Assembly (NCBI GenBank): GCA_036265675.1
Contig: DATAOP010000041.1
Coordinates: 1 to 14,305 of the forward strand
Direction: 5' to 3'
Length of the DNA stretch: 14,305 nt
From: VRUE01 sp036265675
GTDB lineage: Bacteria > Actinomycetota > Thermoleophilia > Solirubrobacterales > 70-9
Numbering within the stretch: the stretch's first letter is position 1; every line of letters begins with the position of its first letter. Under the pieces are notes generated by a model. The model did not search any database. It saw only the letters and a list, made by a program, of their open reading frames with translations, and had not been told where the DNA came from. The position numbers were made by a program, and so were the translations under genes. This document shows positions 1-6,379 of the stretch, piece by piece.

Positions 1-1
1 C

Positions 2-991
2 GAGGCCGAGGAGCACGCCGGCGCGATCCTCGGAATGGACATCCGCGGGCCACGCGGCGAGGGGCCGTTCCGCGTCAACCAGGTCTGGGTCGAGGGCGGC
101 TCCGACATCGCCGCCGAGTACTACGCCTCGGTGATTCTCGACCGCTCCGAGAAGAAGCTGCTGGCGATGTTTTCGACGCAGGGCGGGATGGACATCGAGG
201 CGGTCGCCGAGGAAAACCCCGAGGCGCTCGTCAAGGAGCACATCGACCCGACCCGGCCGTTCACCGCCGCCGCGGCGCAGCCGATCGTCGATGCCGCAGG
301 GCTCGACGAGGACGTCCGCGAGGCCGCGGCCGAGGTGCTCGCCAAGCTCGCCGGCGTCGCCTCCGCCGAGGACGCGACACTGATCGAGGTCAACCCGCTG
401 ATCGTCACCAGCGGTCGCGACGTCGTCGCGCTCGACGCCAAGGTCACGATCGACAACAACGCGGTCTTCCGCCACGAGGACCTCGCCGCCGAGGCCGAGG
501 AGGACGACGACCCGCAGGAGGCGATGGCGAAGGAGAAGGGCCTCACCTACGTCAAGCTCGACGGCGACGTCGGGATCCTCGCCAACGGCGCCGGGCTCTG
601 CATGTCGACCCTCGACGTCGTCGCCCAGGCCGGCGGCCGCCCGGCGAACTTCCTCGATGCCGGCGGCGGCTCGAAAGCCGAGGCGATCGTCGACGCGCTG
701 ACCGTGATCACCTCCGACGAGAAGGTCAGCGCGATCCTCTTCAACATCTTCGGCGGCATCACCCGCTGCGACGAGATCGCCAAGGGGATCGTCACCGCCT
801 CGGGCCAGATCGACCTCCAGGTGCCGCTCGTCGTCCGCCTCGACGGCACCAACTCCGAGGAGGGCCTGGCGATCCTCGCCGAGGCCGACCTCCCGAACCT
901 GCACCAGGAGACGACGATGCTCGACGCCGCCCGCAAGGTCGTCGAGCTGGCCGGAAACCCGCCTGTCGCGGACGCGGGAGCGAGCGAGTGA
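2..991 (+). CDS. sucC: Succinyl-CoA synthetase (ADP-forming) beta subunit, 5' partial
   Basis: Beta subunit of the TCA-cycle enzyme that converts succinyl-CoA to succinate with nucleotide triphosphate formation; cytoplasmic, acting as an alpha/beta complex with SucD next door. The frame is open from base 2, before the first internal ATG at 35, so the gene enters from the left. About 329 codons are visible; relative to the usual 385-395 residues, roughly the first 60 are missing. Family signatures are clear: DRSEKK and MFSTQGGMDIEAVAEE in the ATP-grasp part, LIEVNPL, then the CoA-ligase half with LDGDVGILANGAGLCMSTLD, NFLDAGGGSK, NIFGGITRCDEIAKGI and VVRLDGTNSEEG. The last residues (PPVADAGASE) and the stop are encoded by a repeat element (959-1042), so the C-terminal tail is probably not ancestral. 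Identification is very secure. Confidence 0.96.
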   Translation, partial: EAEEHAGAILGMDIRGPRGEGPFRVNQVWVEGGSDIAAEYYASVILDRSEKKLLAMFSTQGGMDIEAVAEENPEALVKEHIDPTRPFTAAAAQPIVDAAGLDEDVREAAAEVLAKLAGVASAEDATLIEVNPLIVTSGRDVVALDAKVTIDNNAVFRHEDLAAEAEEDDDPQEAMAKEKGLTYVKLDGDVGILANGAGLCMSTLDVVAQAGGRPANFLDAGGGSKAEAIVDALTVITSDEKVSAILFNIFGGITRCDEIAKGIVTASGQIDLQVPLVVRLDGTNSEEGLAILAEADLPNLHQETTMLDAARKVVELAGNPPVADAGASE

Positions 992-1042
992 GATCGCCGG
1001 TGGTCAATAGCACGAGCGAGCGAGAGCAGAGCAGACAGGCGG
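959..1042. repeat. Dispersed structured repeat, copy 1 (sucC/sucD junction)
   Basis: A 66-nt core (968-1033) is flanked by a perfect 9-bp inverted pair: CCGCCTGTC at 959-967 and GACAGGCGG at 1034-1042. The core begins GCGGACGCGGGAGCGAGCGAG-like and ends CGAGCGAGCG-GAGCAGAGCA-like. It matches the second copy at 9512-9577 at 55 of 66 positions by my hand alignment, without gaps. The element contains the sucC stop codon (989-991), encodes the last ten SucC residues, and its right arm overlaps the sucD ribosome binding site. An AT-rich tract (AATTTT) follows the right arm. Whether it acts as RNA (attenuator, processing site) or DNA is not visible from sequence. Confidence 0.75.
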
Positions 1043-1043
1043 A
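1037..1043 (+). promoter_or_regulatory. sucD ribosome binding site inside repeat arm
   Basis: AGGCGGA lies six bases before the sucD ATG at 1050. It is the only purine-rich anti-SD match at suitable spacing. Most of it (1037-1042) is part of the right arm of the repeat, so pairing with the left arm at 959-967 would hide it. This suggests, as inference, that the repeat can modulate the SucC:SucD translation ratio. Confidence 0.6.
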
Positions 1044-1049
1044 ATTTTC

Positions 1050-1940
1050 ATGAGCATCATCGTCGGCGAGGACACGAAGCTGGTCGTCTCCGGCCTGACC
1101 GGCCGCGAGGGCTCCTTCCACGGCCTGCGCAACAGGGCCTACGGGACCTACCTGGCGGCCGGCGTGACGCCGGGCAAGGGCGGCCAGGACGTCGAGGGAG
1201 TGCCGGTCTTCGACTCGATCGAGGAGTCGGTGCGGGAGGCCGGCGCCAACACCTCGATGATCTTCGTCCCGGCCAAGTTCGCGGCGGCGGCGATCGAGGA
1301 GGCGATCGAGTCGGGCGTCCACACGGTGATCGCGATCACCGAGGGGATCCCGGTCCTCGACATGCTGCGGATCTACTGGCAGGCGAAGGAGGCCGGGGTG
1401 AGGCTGATCGGGCCCAACTGCCCCGGCGTGCTCTCGCCCGGCAAGGCGAACGTCGGGATCATCCCGGCCCAGTTCTTCGATCCCGGCAAGATCGGCGTCG
1501 TCTCGAAGTCGGGCACCCTCACCTACCAGATCGGCAACGAGCTGAAGCAGGCCGGCGAGGGCAACTCCTCGATCGTCGGCATCGGCGGCGACCCGATCGT
1601 CGGCTCGGACTTCATCGACATCCTGACCCTGTTCGAGGCCGACCCGGAGACCGAGCTGATCGTGATGGTCGGCGAGATCGGCGGCGACGCCGAGGAGCGG
1701 GCGGCCGAGTTCATCGAGTCCGAGGTCTCGAAGCCGGTCGTCGCCTACATCGCGGGCTTCACCGCGCCCCCCGGCAAGCAGATGGGCCACGCGGGGGCGA
1801 TCATCTCCGGCTCCTCCGGGACCGCCCAGGCCAAGAAGGAGGCACTCGAGGCGAAGGGCGTCAGGGTCGGGGAAAGCCCGACCGAGACGGCCCAGCTCGC
1901 GGTCGAGGCGCTGAGGGGGCTCGGGAACGGCTCCGGGTGA
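1050..1940 (+). CDS. sucD: Succinyl-CoA synthetase (ADP-forming) alpha subunit
   Basis: Alpha subunit of succinyl-CoA synthetase; it binds CoA and carries the histidine that is transiently phosphorylated. The 296 residues match the usual ~290. The N-terminal CoA-binding Rossmann domain shows VVSGLTGREGSFHG, TPGKGGQ and VPVFDSIEE. The central part shows RLIGPNCPGVLSPG and GVVSKSGTLTYQ. The active-site segment GKQMGHAGAIISGSSGTAQ places the phosphohistidine at about His247. The ATG at 1050 has an SD-like AGGCGGA six bases upstream. It sits 58 bp after sucC, wider than the tight spacing common for sucCD, because the repeat element fills the gap. Co-transcription with sucC is expected. Identification is very secure. 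Confidence 0.98.
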   Translation: MSIIVGEDTKLVVSGLTGREGSFHGLRNRAYGTYLAAGVTPGKGGQDVEGVPVFDSIEESVREAGANTSMIFVPAKFAAAAIEEAIESGVHTVIAITEGIPVLDMLRIYWQAKEAGVRLIGPNCPGVLSPGKANVGIIPAQFFDPGKIGVVSKSGTLTYQIGNELKQAGEGNSSIVGIGGDPIVGSDFIDILTLFEADPETELIVMVGEIGGDAEERAAEFIESEVSKPVVAYIAGFTAPPGKQMGHAGAIISGSSGTAQAKKEALEAKGVRVGESPTETAQLAVEALRGLGNGSG

Positions 1941-1967
1941 GCCCGCCGCCCAGACTGCAACTCTTGG

Positions 1968-1998
1968 CAGCCTTCCGTGTCTCGGAAGGGGAAGGCTG
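1968..1998 (+). promoter_or_regulatory. Hairpin covering the ribosome binding site of the beta-propeller gene
   Basis: CAGCCTTCC (1968-1976) is perfectly complementary to GGAAGGCTG (1990-1998), which directly abuts the ATG at 1999. An alternative pairing uses CCTTCC (1971-1976) with GGAAGG (1984-1989). Both partner tracts are the purine-rich SD candidates of the downstream gene, so either fold would sequester ribosome binding. The structure is seen in sequence; a regulatory role (thermometer-like or protein-controlled) is inference. It could alternatively be a weak terminator for sucCD, but no T tract follows. Confidence 0.5.
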
Positions 1999-3633
1999 AT
2001 GATCCGCTCCAGACCCATCAACCTGGCGTGTCTCTCCGTGCTCGCCCTGCTCGTGTTCTGCGCGAGCGCGTCGGCGCGCGACGTCTACGTCGCGAACTCC
2101 GCCGACGGCACGGTCTCGGTCCTCGACTACCCGAGCAACCGCCCCGTCTGGACCGTCGGCGTCGGCGGCGAACCGGTCGACGTCGCGATCACCCCAGACG
2201 GGCGCTACGCCTGGGTCGTCGACCAGGCCGGGAACTCGGTGACCGTGATCGACACCAGGAGCCGCGGGATCGCCGTCGGGCCGATCATGGTCGGCAAAGC
2301 GCCGCGGGGGATCGCGATCACCCCCAACGGCACCCGCGCCTACGTCGCCAACTCCGGCGACGACACGGTCACCGTCCTCGACACGGCGACCTTCGGGCCG
2401 GTCGGCGAGCCGATCCCGGTCGGCAAAGAACCCGATGGCGTTGCGATCTCGCCCGACGGCGGCTCGGCGTTCGTCGCGCAGCGGGGCGGCGGCATCGCGG
2501 TGATCGACACCAGCACGTCGCAGGTGGTCGAGACGATCGACGACTCCTTCGGCCCGTCGCGGATCACGATGACGCCCGACGGCCGCCGCGGTTTCGTCAC
2601 CAACCACGACGCGGAAACCGTCACCGCCTTCAGCCCCGGCGCGCGGACGGCGGTCGGCCAGCCGATCCACGTCGGTGCCGAACCGACCGGGATCGCGACG
2701 CTCCCCAACGGCTCCTTCGCCTACGCGGCGAGCGCCACCGACGACAACCTGATCCAGATCGACACCTCGATCGACCTCCAGATCGGGGCGCCGATCGAAT
2801 TCCCCGGGGCGACGGGCATTGCCTTCACCCCGGATGGCCGCCAGGGATACGTCACCGCCGGCGACGGCTCCACCGTCTCGGTCCTCGACCCCAGCCGGAA
2901 CGCCGGGGTGGGCTCGATCCAGGTCGGGTCAAAACCGGTCGCGGTCGCCGTCGTCCCCAACCAGGGGCCGACCGCCGCGTTCTGGGTCTCGCCGACCTCG
3001 CGGCGGGCCCAGAAACGCCTCACCTTCCACGGCAGTAACTCGACCGACCCCGACGGGAAAGTCCTCAACTACTCCTGGGACTTCGGCGACCGCGGCAAAG
3101 CCGACGGGCCGCAGCCGACCAGATCCCACAGCTACCGGCGCCGCGGGACCTACTTCGTCACCCTCAAGGTCACCGACGAAGAGGGCTGCTCGACCGAAAC
3201 CGTGTTCACCGGCCAGACGGCCTCCTGCAAGGGCAACCCGCTGGCCTCGGTCACGGTCCCGATCAAAGTCCTCAACCCGACCGGGCCGAAGCTCCAGGTC
3301 AGCGGCCGCAAGCGCCAGCGCCTGCGCAAGGTCGTCGTCCGGGCGCGCTGCCCGCAGGTGGCGTGCTCGCTGCGGGCCGGGGGAGTCGTCGTCACCTCCG
3401 CCGAAGAAGGCGGGCGCAAGGTCCGCCACACGCGCCGGCTGGGCTCGGACAGGGCCCCGGCGGCGACCCGGAGCTGGCGCCGCCTCGTCGTCCGGATTCC
3501 CGGCTCGACCCGGTCCGGCGCCGAACACGCGATTCTCGAGGGCGGAACCGCCAAGGCCCGGGTTGCCGTCACCGCCCGCGACAGGGAAAACGAACTCACC
3601 GTGGAAACGAAGGTCGTCAAGCTCGGCTTCTGA
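1999..3633 (+). CDS. Secreted YVTN-type beta-propeller protein with PKD domain
   Basis: Predicted exported protein of 544 residues. A signal peptide is visible at 1-26: a basic start, the hydrophobic run LACLSVLALLVFCASA, and an Ala-Ser-Ala cleavage site before Arg27. Residues ~28-318 are a beta-propeller of about seven blades. Each blade carries a 'GIAITPDGxxAYVxN...TVTVLDT' pattern, for example AITPDGRYAWVVDQ, AITPNGTRAYVANSG and AFTPDGRQGYVTAG. Residues ~319-425 form a PKD (Ig-like) domain with the diagnostic NYSWDFGD (Trp360) and GTYFVTLKVTD. The C-terminal ~120 residues are basic and not assigned. Such proteins are usually surface or extracellular and involved in binding; the ligand is unknown. 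The ATG at 1999 is chosen because the signal peptide starts there and a purine-rich SD (in a hairpin) precedes it. It lies 58 bp after sucD. Confidence 0.88.
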   Translation: MIRSRPINLACLSVLALLVFCASASARDVYVANSADGTVSVLDYPSNRPVWTVGVGGEPVDVAITPDGRYAWVVDQAGNSVTVIDTRSRGIAVGPIMVGKAPRGIAITPNGTRAYVANSGDDTVTVLDTATFGPVGEPIPVGKEPDGVAISPDGGSAFVAQRGGGIAVIDTSTSQVVETIDDSFGPSRITMTPDGRRGFVTNHDAETVTAFSPGARTAVGQPIHVGAEPTGIATLPNGSFAYAASATDDNLIQIDTSIDLQIGAPIEFPGATGIAFTPDGRQGYVTAGDGSTVSVLDPSRNAGVGSIQVGSKPVAVAVVPNQGPTAAFWVSPTSRRAQKRLTFHGSNSTDPDGKVLNYSWDFGDRGKADGPQPTRSHSYRRRGTYFVTLKVTDEEGCSTETVFTGQTASCKGNPLASVTVPIKVLNPTGPKLQVSGRKRQRLRKVVVRARCPQVACSLRAGGVVVTSAEEGGRKVRHTRRLGSDRAPAATRSWRRLVVRIPGSTRSGAEHAILEGGTAKARVAVTARDRENELTVETKVVKLGF

Positions 3634-3663
3634 GGCGCCAGGGCGTTGCTAAGGTCGAAGCCC

Positions 3664-4767
3664 ATGGCCGGCGAGATGATCTCTTTTGCGCGTGGCGCGC
3701 CGAGCGCCGACATCCTGCCCCGCGAGGCGGTTCAGGAGGCGGCTGCGCGGGCGCTGGCCGATGACTGGGAGCGGGCGCTCTCCTACGGGACCGGGGTCGG
3801 CCATCCCGGCCTCGCCGAGTGGATCGCCGAGCGCCACGGCGACCTCGACGCCTCGCAGGTGATGATCGCCAACGGCTCCCTCGAGGCGGGGGCGATGCTG
3901 TTCGAGCACCTGGTCGGGCCCGGCGACCGTGTGATCGTCGAGCAGCCGACCTATGACCGCACGCTGCTGCTCTTGCAGCGGCTCGGGGTCGAGCTGGTGC
4001 CGGTGCCGCTCGAGGCCGACGGCGTCGACCTCGGCGCGTTCGAAACGGCGCTCGAGGCGGGCCCCGTCAAGCTCGCCCACATCATCCCCAACTTCCACAA
4101 CCCGGCCGGCTGCACCCTCTCCGCCGCGAAGCGCGTGCGCCTGGTCGAGCTCGCCGCCGAGCACAACTTCTGGATCTTCGAGGACGACCCATACCGCGAG
4201 CTACCGTTCGAGGGCGACCCGCTGGAGACGATGCTCGGGGTCGATCGGGCCGAACGGGTGGTCTTCGCCTCTTCGTTCTCGAAGACGGTCAGCCCCGGCG
4301 TCCGGGTCGGCTACCTGGCGGGGCCGGCGGCGGAGGTCGCGAAGCTCGCCAAACGGGCGAACGAGACCTACATCTCGCCGAACATGCTGGCCGAGTCGAT
4401 CGTCCTCGAGCTCTGCCGCTCCGGCGGCCTCGACCGCAACATCGAGTTCGTCAAGGGGGCGCTGCAGGCGCGTCGCGACGCGCTCGTCACCGCCCTCCGC
4501 GAGCAGATCCCCGAGGCCGAGTTCGTGGTTCCCGCCGGCGGCTACTTCCTCTGGCTCGATCTCGCCGCCGGCGCCGACACCCGGACGCTGCTGACCGAGG
4601 CGAAGGCCGGGGACGTCTCCTTCGTCGCCGGCCCCGACTTCATGATCGAGGGCGGCGAGAACAGCCTCCGCCTCTCCTTCGCGAGCGTTCCGCCGGAGCG
4701 GATCCCGGAGGGCGTCGCGCGGATCGCGACCGCACTTGAGCGGCTGCGCGCGGCCGCGGCGGCCTAG
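3664..4767 (+). CDS. PLP-dependent aminotransferase, class I/II (LysN/MocR-C-terminal type)
   Basis: Cytoplasmic fold-type I aminotransferase of 367 residues, the usual length without an N-terminal HTH. Visible motifs: the substrate loop start SYGTGVGHPGL, ANGSLEAGAMLFEHLV, the cofactor-binding HNPAGCTLS with DDPYREL downstream, and the Schiff-base lysine in SSFSKTVSPGVRVGY (Lys207). The carboxylate-binding Arg is in LRLSFASV. The closest families by motif are 2-aminoadipate/aromatic aminotransferases (LysN, ARO8-like) and MocR effector domains. The amino-acid substrate cannot be read from sequence. ATG 3664 is preferred: AAGG lies nine bases upstream and the family N-terminus (ISFARGAPSADILP) follows. 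A TTG at 3646 in frame would add six residues and lacks support. It starts 30 bp after the propeller gene and ends head-to-head with the minus-strand regulator gene. Confidence 0.92.
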   Translation: MAGEMISFARGAPSADILPREAVQEAAARALADDWERALSYGTGVGHPGLAEWIAERHGDLDASQVMIANGSLEAGAMLFEHLVGPGDRVIVEQPTYDRTLLLLQRLGVELVPVPLEADGVDLGAFETALEAGPVKLAHIIPNFHNPAGCTLSAAKRVRLVELAAEHNFWIFEDDPYRELPFEGDPLETMLGVDRAERVVFASSFSKTVSPGVRVGYLAGPAAEVAKLAKRANETYISPNMLAESIVLELCRSGGLDRNIEFVKGALQARRDALVTALREQIPEAEFVVPAGGYFLWLDLAAGADTRTLLTEAKAGDVSFVAGPDFMIEGGENSLRLSFASVPPERIPEGVARIATALERLRAAAAA

Positions 4768-5481
4768 CTAGCGCCCGTAGCGGTCAGAGGAGAGGACCAG
4801 CTGCTCGGGAATCGCCGCCCGCGGCGGCGGCGCCGGGTCGGCGCGAACCGAGACGGTCTCGGCGACGCTGCGCGAGACCTCGTGGCTGCCCTCCTCGGAG
4901 ACGATCGTCACCGAGTCCTCGTCGGAGATCTCGACCGTCCCCTCGAGCCCGGGCTCGAGCCCGGCGGCCTTCAGGTAGTGGAGGAGCTCCTCGGCCTCGT
5001 TCTCGAAGCGCAGGATGTGGACCCGGGCGCCGACCTCGACGTCGGCCAGCAGCGAGCCGCGCTCGCGCGCGCCCTCGACGATCGGGTGGCCGTGCGGACA
5101 GGTCGTCGCGTCGCCGATAGCCGCCCGCATCCGTTCCTCGAGCACCGGCGACATCGCGTGCTCGATCCGCTCCGCCTCCTCGTGGACCTCGTCCCAGGGG
5201 ATCCCGAGGACGTCGGTCAGGAAGCGCTCGATCATCCGGTGACGGCGGACGATGTAGCTGGCGTGCTCGCGGCCCGAGTCGGTGAAGACGAGCGATTTAT
5301 CGGCCTCGCGCTCGACGTAGCCGTCCTCGACCAGGCGCCCGATCATCTCGTGGACGGTCGGCGGCGAGAGCTGCATCGCGCGGGCGACGTTCGCCCCCGT
5401 CATCGGCAGCCCGGCCTCCTCCAGCCAGAACATGATCTCCAGGTACTCCTGCTCGGCGACCGTCGCCTGTTCCTGCGACAA
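4768..5481 (-). CDS. DtxR/MntR-family metal-dependent transcriptional regulator
   Basis: Cytoplasmic metal-sensing repressor of about 237 residues. Domain order: winged HTH (LPMTGANVARAMQLSPPTVHEMIGRLVEDGYVE), dimerisation and metal domain (IVRRHRMIERFL, DEVHEEAERIEHAMS), the PHGHPI loop, then a C-terminal SH3/FeoA-like domain (ADVEVGARVHILRF to VSVRADP). The architecture is that of three-domain DtxR/IdeR. The position of DtxR Cys102 is Glu (EAERIEH versus EACRWEH), and DtxR Met10 aligns with Glu in QEYLEIM. These are MntR-like hard ligands, suggesting Mn2+ more than Fe2+ sensing (inference). TTG 5481 is chosen as start because AGGAAGGGAG lies six bases upstream; a GTG at 5502 would place that SD inside the gene. 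It lies 59 bp downstream of the HAD phosphatase gene on the same strand, so co-transcription is possible. Confidence 0.9.
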   Translation of the reverse strand: MSQEQATVAEQEYLEIMFWLEEAGLPMTGANVARAMQLSPPTVHEMIGRLVEDGYVEREADKSLVFTDSGREHASYIVRRHRMIERFLTDVLGIPWDEVHEEAERIEHAMSPVLEERMRAAIGDATTCPHGHPIVEGARERGSLLADVEVGARVHILRFENEAEELLHYLKAAGLEPGLEGTVEISDEDSVTIVSEEGSHEVSRSVAETVSVRADPAPPPRAAIPEQLVLSSDRYGR

Positions 5482-5487
5482 GGACCG

Positions 5488-5497
5488 CTCCCTTCCT
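5488..5497 (-). promoter_or_regulatory. Strong SD that fixes a TTG start for the DtxR-family gene
   Basis: Read on the minus strand, AGGAAGGGAG stands six bases before TTG 5481-5479. The longer GTG-initiated reading from 5502 would translate through this site and has no comparable SD of its own. Confidence 0.6.
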
Positions 5498-5540
5498 CGC
5501 ACTCGTTGGGCGTCCGATACTAGTGGCTGCTCTATGGCGC

Positions 5541-6353
5541 CTAGCGTCGTACGAGGGTCGAGACGATCGCCTCGTAGAAGCCGTCGCCCATCGCCCCCTC
5601 GGTGACGGTCGCGTTGTCCCAGCCGGCCAGCGCCGCCCGCACGCCGGGATCGCGCTCGGGCCCGTTGGCGACGACGAAGAAGCGGCCGACCGCGGCGGCG
5701 ACCTCGAGATCCTCAACCGAGTCGCCGACGCCGATGCAGTCCGCCGGGTCGTAGCCGCGGGCGCGGGCATGGGCGGCGACCGCGTTCGCCTTGCTGACGA
5801 GGATCGGGACGAGGTGGTAGGCGTGGGTCGGCCCTTCGACAGCCGGCATCTCGCGGCCGATCGCGCCGTTGTCGAGCAGGCGCAGGTCGTCGTGCCCCTC
5901 CTCGGCCAGCAGCCGGTTCGCGTCCTCGACGTCGACCTTGCCGCGGAAGAGATGCGAGAGGACGCGGCCGTGGTGCCAGGGTGCGTGGTACTCGAGCCGT
6001 CCCTCGTAGTGCTCGAACAGCATCTTCGGGATGCCCCGCTGCTCGATCTTCTCGTAGACGGTGCCGTTCTCATCCGGGACGAGGTCGCCGGTGAGGAGGG
6101 TGGTCTCGCCCTCGATCGCGAACGCGCAGCCGGCCTCGTAGATGTAGGAGGACTGGCCCATCAGCCGCGCCGCCTCGGCGACCTGGGGCTCGCGCCGGCC
6201 GGACATGATCACGACCTCGACCCCGGCCCGATTCGCGGCCTCGAGCCCGCGTGCCTGGGCGAGCGTGAAGCCGCCCTCGGAGTCGGTGAACAGCGAGCTC
6301 CCCTTCCCGAGCAGGGTTCCGTCGAGGTCGGTGTAGACGCATCTCAATGCCAT
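5541..6353 (-). CDS. HAD-superfamily hydrolase, Cof / mannosyl-3-phosphoglycerate phosphatase-like
   Basis: Soluble phosphatase of 270 residues with all four HAD motifs. Motif I is YTDLDGTLL (nucleophile Asp9, acid/base Asp11), motif II is VVIMSGRR (Ser51), motif III is Lys188 in LVSKANAV, and motif IV is GVGDSVEDLE (Asp211, Asp215, Mg2+ binding). The large cap between motifs II and III (residues ~60-180) makes it a type IIB (Cof-type) member. The SGR motif and overall length resemble mannosyl- or glucosyl-3-phosphoglycerate phosphatases of compatible-solute synthesis. No partner synthase lies in the window, so the substrate stays open. The ATG at 6353 gives the family N-terminus; no strong SD is seen. 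It is divergent from the folP-like gene (26 bp between starts) and upstream of the DtxR-family gene on the same strand. Confidence 0.85.
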   Translation of the reverse strand: MALRCVYTDLDGTLLGKGSSLFTDSEGGFTLAQARGLEAANRAGVEVVIMSGRREPQVAEAARLMGQSSYIYEAGCAFAIEGETTLLTGDLVPDENGTVYEKIEQRGIPKMLFEHYEGRLEYHAPWHHGRVLSHLFRGKVDVEDANRLLAEEGHDDLRLLDNGAIGREMPAVEGPTHAYHLVPILVSKANAVAAHARARGYDPADCIGVGDSVEDLEVAAAVGRFFVVANGPERDPGVRAALAGWDNATVTEGAMGDGFYEAIVSTLVRR

Positions 6354-6379
6354 CGGCGCGGTCGCTACGGTAGCTGGCC

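Noticed and set aside
968..1033. GAGCGAGCG tracts considered as a CRISPR or tandem-repeat array
   Set aside because: Only two short purine-rich blocks per element, no regular spacers and no cas genes; better described as a dispersed two-copy element.
792..2021. 409-codon open frame on the minus strand opposite sucD
   Set aside because: Shadow of sucC/sucD with a biased composition (DRD, RRR, LG runs); sucD is unambiguous.
1977..3038. 353-codon plus-strand frame overlapping the beta-propeller gene
   Set aside because: Arg/Asp-rich +1 shadow with no motif; the propeller frame has a signal peptide and repeats.
5482..5502. GTG start at 5502 for the DtxR-family gene
   Set aside because: The strong SD (5488-5497) would lie inside the coding sequence; TTG 5481 has ideal spacing.
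5503..5540. Possible operator palindrome upstream of the DtxR-family gene
   Set aside because: Only a GGCGCC core and three outer base pairs are symmetric; no match to known DtxR or MntR boxes.
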